Assembly (NCBI GenBank): GCA_016199985.1
Contig: JACQFQ010000072.1
Span: 23,473 to 87,472 of the forward strand
Direction: 5' to 3'
DNA: 64,000 nt
Origin: Verrucomicrobiota bacterium
GTDB lineage: Bacteria > Verrucomicrobiota > Verrucomicrobiia > Limisphaerales > UBA11320
The notes below the pieces were generated by a model, which was given only the letters and a program-made list of their open reading frames with translations, made no database searches and was not told the origin of the DNA. Each line of letters begins with the position of its first letter. Positions within the stretch are counted from its first letter, which is position 1. The position numbers were made by a program, and so were the translations under genes. Positions 55,883-64,000 of the stretch are shown here, piece after piece.

Positions 55883-57634
55883 ATGAAAGCCTCCCGCCTC
55901 ATTCCCATCGCCATCATCGTCGCGTCGCTCCTGCCCATCGCATCGCCGGTCGCGGCGGCCGAAAAGACCTACGAATACGGCCCTGACTCTCTTCCCCACG
56001 AAGGAGTCCCGCAGGGCAAAGTCTCCCAGCGCTCTTGGGTCAGCAAAATCTTTCCCGGCACCACGCGCGACTACTGGGTGTATGTGCCGGCGCAGTACGA
56101 CGGATCCAAGCCCGCCTGCGTGATGGTGTTTCAGGACGGCGGCGGATACGTGAGCACAAACGGCCAGTGGCGCGCGCCGATCGTCTTCGACAATTTAATC
56201 CACAAGGGAGAGATGCCCGTGACGATCGGACTCTTCATCAATCCGGGAGTCGTTCCCCCGCGCGGCCCGAACGCGCAGCCGCGATTCAATCGAAGCTTCG
56301 AGTATGACGGGCTCGGCGATCGCTACGCGCGATTCCTGATCGAGGAGATGCTCCCGGAGGTCGAGAAGACGCACAGGATCAGCGCCGATCCGAATGATCG
56401 CGCTCTCTGTGGCTCGAGCTCCGGCGCGATCGCGGCCTGGACCGCGGCCTGGGAGCGTCCGGACGCCTTTCGCCGCGTCTACAGCACCATCGGCACCTTC
56501 GTCGGCCTTCGCGGCGGAAACATCTACCCTGTCCTGATCCGCAAAACCGAGCCCAAGCCCATCCGCGTTTTCCTCCAGGACGGAAGCGCCGATCTGAACA
56601 TCTACGGAGGCAGTTGGTGGGTCGCGAACCAGGACATGCTTTCGGCTCTCGAGTTCGCCGGCTACGACGTGAACCACGAGTGGGGCGACGGGGGACACAA
56701 TGGAAAGCACGGCGGCCCGATTCTGCCGGATGTGCTGCGCTGGCTGTGGAGGGATTATCCCAAGCCGATCGCCAAGCCTGTCAACAACCGACAGCCCGTG
56801 ATGGAGGTGCTGCTCCCGGGCGAGGATTGGAAGGAGGTCGCCGCCGGATTCAAGTTCACCGAAGGGCCCGCGGCGAACGCGCGAGGAGAGGTGTTCTTCA
56901 CCGATATCCCGAACAGCCGAATCCACAAGATCGCCCTCGATGGGAAAGTGACCCTCTTCGCCGAGAACACACAGAAGGCCAACGGGCTGATGTTCGGCCC
57001 GGACGGACGCCTTTACGCCTGCCAAGGCGGGAGCAAGCGTGTGGTGGCCTACGACGAATCGGCCAAGGAGACCGTCCTGGCGGAAGGCATCGAAGGCAAC
57101 GATCTTTCCGTCAGCCATGGCGGCAACATCTATGTGACAGAGCCCTCGGAGAAGAAAGTCTGGCTGCTGCGACCGAGCGGGGAAAAGCAAGTTGTCGACA
57201 CGGGAATCAGCCGCCCCAATGGCGTTCGGCTCTCGCCGGATCAATCGCTTCTCCTTGTGGCCGACACCGCCGGGCAGTTCGTCTATTCGTTTCAAGTGAA
57301 CGAGGACGGCTCGCTCGCTTTCAAGCAGCCGTATCATCATCTGCACCTGGTGGACGGGAAAACGGAGAGCGGCGCCGACGGCATGACTGTGGACACGCTG
57401 GGTCGTTTGTATGTCGCCACACAGGCAGGGGTGCAGTTCTGCGACCAGGCCGGGCGTGTGAACGGCATCATCCCGAAGCCGCAGAGCGCCTGGCTTTCGA
57501 ACGTGGCGTTTGGCGGAGCCGGTTTCGATGAGCTCTTTGTCACCTGCGGCGACAAGGTCTATAAGCGCAAGACCAAGGCCAAGGGAGCGCTGAGTTATCA
57601 GTCTCCGATCAAGCCCCCCGCGCCACGGCTCTAG
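55883..57634 (+). CDS. Secreted esterase / SMP-30 gluconolactonase fusion
   Basis: The product is 583 residues from ATG at 55883, starting a signal peptide (LIPIAIIVASLLPIASPVAA). Residues about 35-300 form an alpha/beta hydrolase of the Esterase D type with 'PACVMVFQDGGGY', nucleophile elbow 'LCGSSSGAIAAWTA' and C-terminal 'HEWGDGGHNGKHGG' supplying the catalytic His. Residues about 310-575 form an SMP-30/gluconolactonase propeller ('FTEGPAANARGEVFFTD', 'QKANGLMFGPDG', 'SRPNGVRLSPDQ'). The pair suggests removal of an ester from a carbohydrate followed by lactone hydrolysis, in the periplasm or outside. It is transcribed alone and converges with rfaE1. Confidence 0.9.
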   Translation: MKASRLIPIAIIVASLLPIASPVAAAEKTYEYGPDSLPHEGVPQGKVSQRSWVSKIFPGTTRDYWVYVPAQYDGSKPACVMVFQDGGGYVSTNGQWRAPIVFDNLIHKGEMPVTIGLFINPGVVPPRGPNAQPRFNRSFEYDGLGDRYARFLIEEMLPEVEKTHRISADPNDRALCGSSSGAIAAWTAAWERPDAFRRVYSTIGTFVGLRGGNIYPVLIRKTEPKPIRVFLQDGSADLNIYGGSWWVANQDMLSALEFAGYDVNHEWGDGGHNGKHGGPILPDVLRWLWRDYPKPIAKPVNNRQPVMEVLLPGEDWKEVAAGFKFTEGPAANARGEVFFTDIPNSRIHKIALDGKVTLFAENTQKANGLMFGPDGRLYACQGGSKRVVAYDESAKETVLAEGIEGNDLSVSHGGNIYVTEPSEKKVWLLRPSGEKQVVDTGISRPNGVRLSPDQSLLLVADTAGQFVYSFQVNEDGSLAFKQPYHHLHLVDGKTESGADGMTVDTLGRLYVATQAGVQFCDQAGRVNGIIPKPQSAWLSNVAFGGAGFDELFVTCGDKVYKRKTKAKGALSYQSPIKPPAPRL

Positions 57635-57659
57635 ACGCTCGTTGCGCGGCCCGCCTCGC

Positions 57660-57673
57660 CGCGGAGTTCCGCG
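57660..57673. other. Small hairpin CGCGGAGTTCCGCG after the esterase/SMP-30 stop
   Basis: A five-pair stem with a four-base loop lies 26 bases past the stop in the convergent gap of 191 bases. A second inverted repeat, AGTCCAG (57758-57764) / CTGGACT (57776-57782), lies on the rfaE1 side. Neither has a T-tract on either strand; they may be weak terminators for the two facing genes. Confidence 0.35.
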
Positions 57674-57825
57674 TCGTGGAGAGATGAAGGAATCCTGGAC
57701 GTGAGGCGCCACGGTTCACCGGGCAATGCGCGGGCATGAGGGACGCGAGGAGAACTGAGTCCAGGCTCTACAGGTCTGGACTGCTTGAGAACCGAAGCGT
57801 CAACGAACGGCAGGTCATCGCCTCC

Positions 57826-58851
57826 TCAAAGGCTCCGCTGGAGTTCCGCCGGGCTGACGGTCGCAGTGCCCACATTGCCCACCACGACTCCGGCGGCCTG
57901 GTTTGAGAACGCCGCGGCTTCCAGGGGCGAAGCGCCGGTCGCGATCGCCAGAGTGAACGAGGCGATGACCGTGTCCCCCGCGCCGCTCACATCAAAAACC
58001 TCCTGCGCAGCCGTGGGAATGTGGATGGGCTTGCGCTCCCTTTGGCAGAGGAGCATGCCGAGTTCGCCCAGCGTGATCAGAAGGACGGCGGGCGAGAGCT
58101 CCGACAGAAGCGTCGCCGCGGTCGCGAGCAGCGGTTTGTCATCCAGCGGATTCGCCGCCCGCTGGGTGTCGTGCAATCCTGACAGCTCAAACGCCTCCTT
58201 CCGATTCGGGGTGATCAGGGAAAGCTGATCGAGCTGGAGGCGATGAACAGGCTTGGGATCCAGGCTGAGCCAGACGCCGTTCGCTCGACACATCGACTTG
58301 AGCGCGTCGAGCAATCCCTGGGTGACGATCCCCTTGCCGTAGTCGCCCACGATGACAGCGTCGCATCCGGGCACGTCGCGACGGAGCGCGGCGATCAATC
58401 CCTGCGTGGCCTTCTCGTCGAGGGGATCCTTGGTTTCGCGATCGACGCGGACCAGTTGCTGTCGGTGCGCGACGATCCGTGTCTTGATGCTCGTGTGCCG
58501 TTTCGGATGCTGGAAGAGCGAGCGGCAGCTCACGCGCTGCTCGGTGAGGAGATCGTGGAGTCCGGCGCCCGCGAGGTCTTCGCCGACGACCGAGTACAGC
58601 GCGGCGCGCGCTCCCAGCGCCGAAAGATTGCGCGCCACGTTGGCCGCGCCTCCGGGCATGTAGCTCTCGCTGGTGAATTCGACGATCGGCACGGGGGCCT
58701 CCGGCGAGATGCGCGCGACATCTCCCCAGATGAACTGGTCGAGCATGACGTCGCCGACCACCAGCACGCGGGCGTCCGCTGAGCGCGCGAGGAATTGACG
58801 AAGGCGTTGCGCGGAGAGGGCGCGTCGTGGGGTCTGTGAGGCGTCGGACAT
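57826..58851 (-). CDS. rfaE1: D-glycero-beta-D-manno-heptose-7-phosphate kinase
   Basis: The 341-residue PfkB-family kinase corresponds to the kinase half of HldE, with no nucleotidyltransferase half. It has 'VLVVGDVMLDQFIWGDV', 'RISPEAPVPIVEF', the substrate motif 'PGGAANVARNLSALGA', 'IVAHRQQLVRVDRE' and the ATP/catalytic signature 'DVSGAGDTVIASF'. It phosphorylates heptose 7-phosphate to heptose 1,7-bisphosphate for LPS inner-core synthesis, which supports an LPS-bearing outer membrane. The start is 16 bases after the thiG stop, so it is probably read through from the thiG transcript. Confidence 0.93.
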   Translation of the reverse strand: MSDASQTPRRALSAQRLRQFLARSADARVLVVGDVMLDQFIWGDVARISPEAPVPIVEFTSESYMPGGAANVARNLSALGARAALYSVVGEDLAGAGLHDLLTEQRVSCRSLFQHPKRHTSIKTRIVAHRQQLVRVDRETKDPLDEKATQGLIAALRRDVPGCDAVIVGDYGKGIVTQGLLDALKSMCRANGVWLSLDPKPVHRLQLDQLSLITPNRKEAFELSGLHDTQRAANPLDDKPLLATAATLLSELSPAVLLITLGELGMLLCQRERKPIHIPTAAQEVFDVSGAGDTVIASFTLAIATGASPLEAAAFSNQAAGVVVGNVGTATVSPAELQRSL

Positions 58852-58867
58852 GCTGGGCGAGGGCTTG

Positions 58868-59656
58868 TTAGTTCAGGAAAGCGGTGAGCGGGCTTGTGGG
58901 AGAGGCTTGCAGCAGGCTCGCTCCGAGGCCGATCTCATAGGCGTCGCGGCCGGCTTCGACGGCGAGCCTGAAGGCTCGGGCCATTCGAGCCGGATCTCCC
59001 GCGACAGCCATCGCCGTGTTGACGAGCACCGCGTCGGCGCCCATCTCCATGGCTTCCGCCGCGTGGCTGGGCGAGCCCAACCCGGCGTCGACCACCACAG
59101 GCACCGTGGCTTGCTCTATGATGATCCGAATCTGGTCGCGCGTTTCAACCCCACGGTTCGATCCGATGGGCGAGCCCAACGGCATGACCGTCGCCACGCC
59201 CACGTCCTGGAGCCGCTTTGCGAGCACCGGATCCGCGTTGATGTAAGGAAGCACCGTGAAGCCTTCCCGAACCAGCTGCTCCGCGGCGGAAAACGTCTCG
59301 ATGGGATCTGGGAGCAGATAGCGCGGGTCGGGGTGGATCTCCAGCTTTATCCATCTGGGAAGCCCCGCGGCGGCGGCCAACCGCGCCAGCCTGACCGCTT
59401 CGGCCGCGTTCATCGCGCCGCTGGTGTTTGGGAGGATGAGATAGCGTTGCGCGTCGATGAACTCGAGAATGTTGGCGAATGGATCCTTGGCGCCGGAAAG
59501 ATCCGCGCGTCGCAGCGCCACCGTGACAATCTGGGTCCCGCTGGCGGCGAGCGCGTCGCGCATCAACTCCGGAGAGGCGAACTTTCCCGTCCCCGCGAAC
59601 AGGCGGGACTGAAACTCGCGGCCGGCGATCACCAGAGGACGGGCGTTTGGCAACAT
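58868..59656 (-). CDS. thiG: Thiazole synthase ThiG
   Basis: The 262-residue (beta/alpha) barrel matches ThiG across its length: 'SRLFAGTGKFASPELM', 'LPNTSGAMNAAEAV', Schiff-base lysine in 'RWIKLEI', 'DPRYLLPDPIET', 'GFTVLPYINADPVLAKRL', 'MPLGSPIGSNRG', 'VVVDAGLGSPSHAAEAMEMG' and 'VNTAMAVAGDP'. It joins deoxyxylulose 5-phosphate, dehydroglycine and ThiS thiocarboxylate to build the thiamin thiazole ring in the cytosol. No thiS, thiH, thiO or thiE gene lies next to it, which is unusual. It sits between a sialidase-like gene and the LPS kinase on one strand. Confidence 0.96.
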   Translation of the reverse strand: MLPNARPLVIAGREFQSRLFAGTGKFASPELMRDALAASGTQIVTVALRRADLSGAKDPFANILEFIDAQRYLILPNTSGAMNAAEAVRLARLAAAAGLPRWIKLEIHPDPRYLLPDPIETFSAAEQLVREGFTVLPYINADPVLAKRLQDVGVATVMPLGSPIGSNRGVETRDQIRIIIEQATVPVVVDAGLGSPSHAAEAMEMGADAVLVNTAMAVAGDPARMARAFRLAVEAGRDAYEIGLGASLLQASPTSPLTAFLN

Positions 59657-59711
59657 CGGCCGCGAGATTAGGCGCGAGCCCGGAAGGTTGTCGAGGGCGG
59701 GCTCGATCCGG

Positions 59712-60788
59712 TTATAGCTTGCGCGGATCCAGGATCACGTGGCGGATTGTTTTCCGCTTCCAGGTGTAGCTGATGTGCACCAGTTGATCGCGGGTCTGTA
59801 TCACCGCCGGATACGAAAGCTCCCCGTCCTTCACGTCCTCCAGCGTCAGGACCGTTCTCCATTCCTTCCCGTCGGCCGACAGCGCCACCGAGATGGGCGT
59901 GCGACGAGAATCGGAGTCGTTAAACACGAGCAGGCCCCGGCCATCGTGAAGCACGGTCGCGTCGATGCCGCTGTTGGGGTTCGGAAGCTGTGTGCGCTCC
60001 ATGGGAGTCCATTGGCGCCAATCGCCGTTCTTCATCCAGCATTCCGTGATCACCTTTTGGCGGCTGCGGTTCAGGATCTGCGTGCGCCCATCGGGCCATT
60101 GGAGAATCGTGGGCTGGATCGCGCCGAAGGCCTCGCGCGAGTTCAAGGGGCCGGAGCGCTCCCATGTCGCGCCGAGGTCGGGCGTGCGCTCCATCTGAAC
60201 GCGCCAGCCATCGTCCTCGGTGCTGGAGGGACAGAGCAGGGACCCGTCTGGAAGAACGACCGGCTTGTTGCGGATCGGACCGAGCTGTCCCTCTGGCAGG
60301 CGCCGGGGAGTCGACCATGTTCTTCCCGCGTCCCGCGACGTGATGATCATTCCCCACCATCGCGAGGGGCTGGGACCCACTTTGTAGAAGAGGAGCAGGG
60401 GGCCCTGCTTGGGCTGATGGAGGACGGGGTTCCAGCACGGATGTCGCGTGCCGTCGGCCTGGACTCCGTCGGCGACGCGGGTGGGCGCCGACCACGCCCG
60501 TCCGTCGAATCGAGCGGTCCAGATGCACACGTCCGGATGCTTCTCATGCGTCCCGCCAAACCACGCGGCCATCACGCCGTCGCTCGTTTCCACCAGGGTT
60601 GAGGCATGGCTTTCGGGGAAGGGAGGGTTCTCGGCGACGAAGCCGCTGAACAGGACGGGCCCGTCTGTGGCCGGCGTCGCGCCTTTCCAAGTCGTCGTCG
60701 CGGGAGTCGTGACGCATCCGACGCAGGCAAAGAGGAGCCCTGCGGCGATGGCGGAACTCCAGATCAGGGAGGAGAAGCCTGCGGTCAT
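59712..60788 (-). CDS. Sialidase-like (BNR) lipoprotein
   Basis: The product is 358 residues from ATG at 60788, which begins a lipoprotein signal (SSAIAAGLLFACVGC) with a likely lipid-bearing Cys. The mature part is a BNR-type six-blade propeller of the exo-alpha-sialidase family, with an RIP-like 'FPESHASTLVETSDG' start and 'AWFGGTHE', and Asp-box motifs 'SRDAGRTWSTP' and 'TPDLGATWERSG'. 'HISYTWKR' lies near the end. The family includes true sialidases and relatives acting on other glycans, so the exact substrate is uncertain. It lies 32 bases after a sialate O-acetylesterase gene, which supports a role on acetylated glycans. Confidence 0.85.
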   Translation of the reverse strand: MTAGFSSLIWSSAIAAGLLFACVGCVTTPATTTWKGATPATDGPVLFSGFVAENPPFPESHASTLVETSDGVMAAWFGGTHEKHPDVCIWTARFDGRAWSAPTRVADGVQADGTRHPCWNPVLHQPKQGPLLLFYKVGPSPSRWWGMIITSRDAGRTWSTPRRLPEGQLGPIRNKPVVLPDGSLLCPSSTEDDGWRVQMERTPDLGATWERSGPLNSREAFGAIQPTILQWPDGRTQILNRSRQKVITECWMKNGDWRQWTPMERTQLPNPNSGIDATVLHDGRGLLVFNDSDSRRTPISVALSADGKEWRTVLTLEDVKDGELSYPAVIQTRDQLVHISYTWKRKTIRHVILDPRKL

Positions 60789-60820
60789 GGCGAAGGGCGG
60801 CGGTGAGCCGAATCGGGGGC

Positions 60821-62362
60821 TTATTTTTTCGCGGGAGGCTTGGGCGCGGTGATCATGGGGAAGTCGTCGGTCCGGAAAGGAATCGCCGGAAGTCCATCGC
60901 CATTCCAAAGGTTCACCACGGGGAAGTCCGCCCACCCGAAGCGCGCCGCGACCGGCTGCGCCACTTTTGGGCTGCTCACAACGACCGTGTTGTTCCGGAT
61001 CTCCGCGTCCGCCCACACGAATTTGCGATCGGCGCCGGCGATGGCGAAACCCTTCAGGGCTTCGCCGTTTGCCGCCTTCAGGCCTCCCGCGTGATCCATC
61101 CGCAGCACGAGCTTGCTGCCGTCGCGCGACATGGACCGATACTGGGGACCGGAGTGCTCAATCTTTTGTCCGTAGGCAATCCGCCGAGCCGCGATCGCGA
61201 GGCGGGCGCCCACGGGTTCTTTCTTCTTGGGGTGGATATCCTTCTCGTCGCCGACGTCGGTGATCACCGCCATCCCCACCTTGGGGAGGGTCTGAGTCGC
61301 GAGGAACTGGGCCTCGCGAAGCTCCGCCCAGCTGCTTTCCGCGGGCTCGGGCTTGATGGCAAGGAACGGCGCCAGCTGGACGAGCATGAACGGGAAGCTG
61401 CCCTGACCCCAGTCCTTGCGCCAGTTCACGATCATGTCGGCGAAGAGCGAACGGTATTGCTCAGCGCGTCCGGCGTTGGATTCACCCTGATACCAGATCG
61501 CGCCCTGGATGGCGTAGGGGATGAGCGGGGCGATCATTCCGTTGTAGAGCTCGGTCGGGCGCCACGGCGCCCAGGGGCTGTTCTTGTTGAAGGGCTTTCC
61601 GGCGGCCTTCGCCTCATCGCGCTCCTTGTTCAAGCGTTCAGTGGCCTCCTGGTATTGCTTGGCCGCCGCGGGGTAGGGATCGAGGATCTCGGACTTGTAG
61701 CGCGGGTTCGATTCCAGGACGCGCTGGCTCATCCAAACTTCGGCGGGAGAGCCGCCCCAGGAGGTGTGGATGACGCCGACCGGCACGCCGAGCGCCTTCT
61801 GCACGTCGCGGCCGAAGTAATAGGCGACGGCCGAGAATCCGCGAACCGACGCCGGGCCGCACTGCTCCCATTTGGCGGAAACATTGTCGGTCGGCTGCAT
61901 CGCCCTGAGCTTGGGGACGGTGTAGAGGCGGAGCAGGGGTTGCGTCGCTTTCGCCATTTCGCTTTCGGCGTCGAACGAAGCGCTCATCGGCCATTCCATG
62001 TTCGACTGCCCGCTTGCGATCCAGACTTCCCCGACCAGCACGTCGTTGATTTCGATCCGGTTCTTCGCGCCTTCGATGATGAGCTTCTCGGGGGCGGCGC
62101 TCGCGCTCAACTTCGAGAGCTCGGCCATCCAGCGGCCGGATTTGACCTTCGCTTTGACCTTCTGCCTCCCGAAGGTGACGGTCACCGATTCGCCATCATC
62201 GGCCCATCCCCAGACGGGAACAGCGATGTTGCGTTGGAGGACCATGTGGTCGGTGAAAAGGCCGTGGATCCGGACCTCAGCCGACGCGAGGAAGGGAGCG
62301 GCCAGGGCGATGGCGGCCGCGAGAGCGGAGACAGCGCGCGTTCTACATGCGGTTGGAGACAT
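60821..62362 (-). CDS. Sialate O-acetylesterase (SASA family)
   Basis: The product is 513 residues from ATG at 62362, with GGAG ten bases upstream; an earlier in-frame ATG at 62398 adds 12 residues. The signal peptide is VSALAAAIALAAPFLASA. The family core is intact: 'FTDHMVLQRN', 'VWGWADDGESVTV', catalytic Ser in 'IASGQSNMEWPM', 'GVIHTSWGGSPAEVWMS', 'IQGAIWYQGESNAGRAEQY', and Asp/His in 'DVGDEKDIHPKKKEPVGARL'. It removes O-acetyl groups from sialic acids or, in bacteria, from other acetylated plant or animal glycans. It is the first gene of the run that continues with the sialidase-like lipoprotein. Confidence 0.93.
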   Translation of the reverse strand: MSPTACRTRAVSALAAAIALAAPFLASAEVRIHGLFTDHMVLQRNIAVPVWGWADDGESVTVTFGRQKVKAKVKSGRWMAELSKLSASAAPEKLIIEGAKNRIEINDVLVGEVWIASGQSNMEWPMSASFDAESEMAKATQPLLRLYTVPKLRAMQPTDNVSAKWEQCGPASVRGFSAVAYYFGRDVQKALGVPVGVIHTSWGGSPAEVWMSQRVLESNPRYKSEILDPYPAAAKQYQEATERLNKERDEAKAAGKPFNKNSPWAPWRPTELYNGMIAPLIPYAIQGAIWYQGESNAGRAEQYRSLFADMIVNWRKDWGQGSFPFMLVQLAPFLAIKPEPAESSWAELREAQFLATQTLPKVGMAVITDVGDEKDIHPKKKEPVGARLAIAARRIAYGQKIEHSGPQYRSMSRDGSKLVLRMDHAGGLKAANGEALKGFAIAGADRKFVWADAEIRNNTVVVSSPKVAQPVAARFGWADFPVVNLWNGDGLPAIPFRTDDFPMITAPKPPAKK

Positions 62363-62451
62363 GCGCTCAGTCCACTCCAAAAGCCACGTCAGCGTCAATT
62401 GGAAGTTAGGCGGGAGTTGCGGTTCCTGGCGGGCTGAATAGGCTTGGGCCG

Positions 62452-63834
62452 ATGAGCGATCGCCCGTCCAATGAATCGTCCAGCGCCCCCGCCGCCGCCA
62501 AGGTCCCCCGACCCGCCTTCGGGCTCGTGATTCTCACCCGGTGGGAGAAGGCGCGCCTGTTTTGTTCCGCCGTGGCGAAGAGCTTCGTCAGCAATCGGTG
62601 CCCCGTGCGCGCCTCGGCCCTGGCCTACTCCAACCTGTTGGCTCTGGTCCCCGTGCTGGCGGTGGCCTTGAGCGTGACCAGCAGCTTGCTCAAGGATGAG
62701 GGAACGGAACGCATCGAAAAGTTCATCCAGCAAGTCGCGGCGAAGCTGACGCCGGAATCGAAATCCGCGTTCGGCCAGCTGCAGAGCGATCCTAAGGTTC
62801 AGGAGGCTCGCAAGCAGCTGGCCGCCTACATCGACGAATTCATCCAGAACACGCGCAGCGGCACGCTGGGGGTGACCGGCATGGTGGCGCTGCTGGCCGT
62901 GGGAATCGGGATGCTGGTGAGGATCGAAGACACGTTCAATGACATCTGGGGCATTCAGGACGGCCGCAGCTGGTTTTCCCGGATCGTCCTGTACTGGGCC
63001 GCGCTGACCCTGGGTCCGATCCTGCTCGTCGCCGTGATCGCGCTGACGGGGAGCTCGCATATCGGCCCGACGAGGGAGTACCTGAGCCACCTGCCGCTGG
63101 GTGTGGGGCCTCTGCTCACGGTGGGGTTTCGCGCCCTGCCGTTTCTCATCCTGATCGTGGCCTTCGCGGTGTTTTACAAGATCATGCCCCACACGCCGGT
63201 GGACTGGCCCGCCGCCTTCATCGGCGGGATCGTGGGAGGCACGCTGTGGCAGCTCAACAATTTGCTGAGCGTGTTCTACGCCTCGCGCGTGGTCACCAAC
63301 AGCTACATCTACGGCAGCATTGGGCTGGTGCCGGTGGTGATGATCGGGCTGTATCTGTCGTGGCTGATCATGCTGTTCGGCGCCCAGGTGGGATATGTGT
63401 TCCAGAATCGGCGGGTGTGTTTTCAAGAAAAGCAGCTGCAGAGCTTGAACCACGCGGCGCACGAGTGGGTGGCGTTCCAGGTGATGATGGAATGCGCGAT
63501 GGCGTTTCGCGACGGGAAGGCGCCACCCACCTCGCTCAGCTTGGCGAAATTGCTCTCGCTGCCTTCGCGTCTGGTGGCCCGCGTCGTCCAGCCCCTGCTG
63601 GGCTCGAGGCTGCTGGCCGAGCTGACTCACCCCGTGCAGGGACTCGTTCCCGGGCGTCCGATCGAGGCGATCACCGCGCATGATGTCCTGAGCGCGATGC
63701 GAGTCGGGACTGGAGATGATCCCGCGCTGGCCGATCACGAGGGAGGGGAGGCCCTGCGGCGCCAGATCGCTCCGATCCGTCAAGCCGAGGAAGCCAGCGC
63801 GAAGGCCGTGTCGCTCAGCGCGCTGATGCGATAG
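62452..63834 (+). CDS. YihY/virulence factor BrkB-family inner membrane protein
   Basis: The 460-residue protein has about six membrane segments (ALAYSNLLALVPVLAVALSV, GVTGMVALLAVGIGMLV, IVLYWAALTLGPILLVAVIA, FLILIVAFAVFYKIMPHT, PAAFIGGIVGGTLWQLNN, VPVVMIGLYLSWLIMLFGAQ) and the family motifs 'RASALAYSNLLALVP' and 'GSIGLVPVVMIGLYLSW'. The cytoplasmic C-terminus after 'FQEKQLQSLNHAAHEW' contains a winged-helix-like segment. The family was once called ribonuclease BN, which is no longer accepted; its function is unresolved. The gene diverges from the sialate esterase across 89 bases. Confidence 0.92.
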   Translation: MSDRPSNESSSAPAAAKVPRPAFGLVILTRWEKARLFCSAVAKSFVSNRCPVRASALAYSNLLALVPVLAVALSVTSSLLKDEGTERIEKFIQQVAAKLTPESKSAFGQLQSDPKVQEARKQLAAYIDEFIQNTRSGTLGVTGMVALLAVGIGMLVRIEDTFNDIWGIQDGRSWFSRIVLYWAALTLGPILLVAVIALTGSSHIGPTREYLSHLPLGVGPLLTVGFRALPFLILIVAFAVFYKIMPHTPVDWPAAFIGGIVGGTLWQLNNLLSVFYASRVVTNSYIYGSIGLVPVVMIGLYLSWLIMLFGAQVGYVFQNRRVCFQEKQLQSLNHAAHEWVAFQVMMECAMAFRDGKAPPTSLSLAKLLSLPSRLVARVVQPLLGSRLLAELTHPVQGLVPGRPIEAITAHDVLSAMRVGTGDDPALADHEGGEALRRQIAPIRQAEEASAKAVSLSALMR

Positions 63835-64000
63835 CGGATCAGTGGTGCGATTGTCTTAGCCTAAAAAGGAGAATGGAAGTCGGCGCGAGGGCCAGTTTCG
63901 CGCCCCGCTGGCGGTGGTCGGACGGGTTGGCGGCGGTCCCTTCACCCTGAAAGCATGAGCCCAGTCTGGTCTGGTACCCCTGCAAGCCACTTTCCTCCCA
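63835..64000. other. Right-end non-coding stretch
   Basis: Nothing convincing is seen here. An ATG at 63955 opens a frame that runs to the window end (MSPVWSGTPASHF) without a ribosome binding site; it could be the start of the next gene but cannot be judged. Confidence 0.4.

Noticed and set aside
63873..63953. A 26-codon ORF preceded by AAGGAG, a possible leader peptide
   Set aside because: The purine tract ends only one base before the ATG, too close for a normal ribosome binding site, and no attenuator-like structure follows.
1..64000. tRNA, rRNA, riboswitch or integration site
   Set aside because: The intergenic stretches were read for cloverleaf, rRNA and common riboswitch patterns and none was found; thiG has no visible TPP-type element in its 55-base upstream gap.

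Overview
The window looks like chromosomal DNA from a high-GC, Gram-negative member of the Verrucomicrobiota, probably near the Pedosphaera/Limisphaera group. This is inferred from gene content: a PSCyt1-DUF1549-DUF1553 / DUF1501 pair, tandem CRTAC1-type FG-GAP/ASPIC-UnbV proteins, 'WPQFRGP' PQQ-propeller proteins, sialate esterase and sialidase genes, LPS heptose kinase, and very large secreted multidomain proteins. No rRNA, tRNA, CRISPR, IS element or phage gene was recognised.

Layout. Positions 1-13371 hold two giant exoprotein genes in tandem: an RTX/Calx-beta protein cut by the window start, and a cadherin-like/GEVED/IgGFc-type protein. Positions 13453-27751 form a same-strand run of a PQQ propeller with EF-hands, a one-heme FG-GAP protein, and three giant FG-GAP/ASPIC paralogues, the last three joined by ATGA stop/start overlaps. 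The GTPase gene der faces this run (27766-29331). A TolB-propeller/M28 peptidase/PDZ fusion and a HAF-repeat/lipase/Big2 fusion follow on the plus strand to 35700. A methyltransferase and a HAD-IIA phosphatase diverge from a 510-base non-coding region that carries a 20-base palindrome.

A minus-strand operon (44042 to 37893) encodes a DUF1549/DUF1553 cytochrome-like protein, a Tat-exported DUF1501 protein and a TPR protein. It diverges, across a 537-base region with an inverted array of nonamer repeats, from a LamG-like exoprotein that contains a recent 699-base internal duplication and ends at a strong intrinsic terminator. A Tat-exported protein of unknown function follows.

The most distinctive region is 49895-55723. 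A response regulator with a PATAN domain, a small roadblock-like protein and a helical protein are transcribed leftwards. A roadblock protein built from three copies of an unnamed module, an MglA-type GTPase and an MglB-type roadblock protein are transcribed rightwards. Together they resemble a small-GTPase polarity or switching module with new parts.

The right end holds an esterase/SMP-30 fusion, a close-packed minus-strand run (sialate O-acetylesterase, sialidase-like lipoprotein, thiG, rfaE1) and a YihY-family membrane protein. Overall the window combines housekeeping genes with a heavy investment in secreted polysaccharide- and protein-handling machinery.
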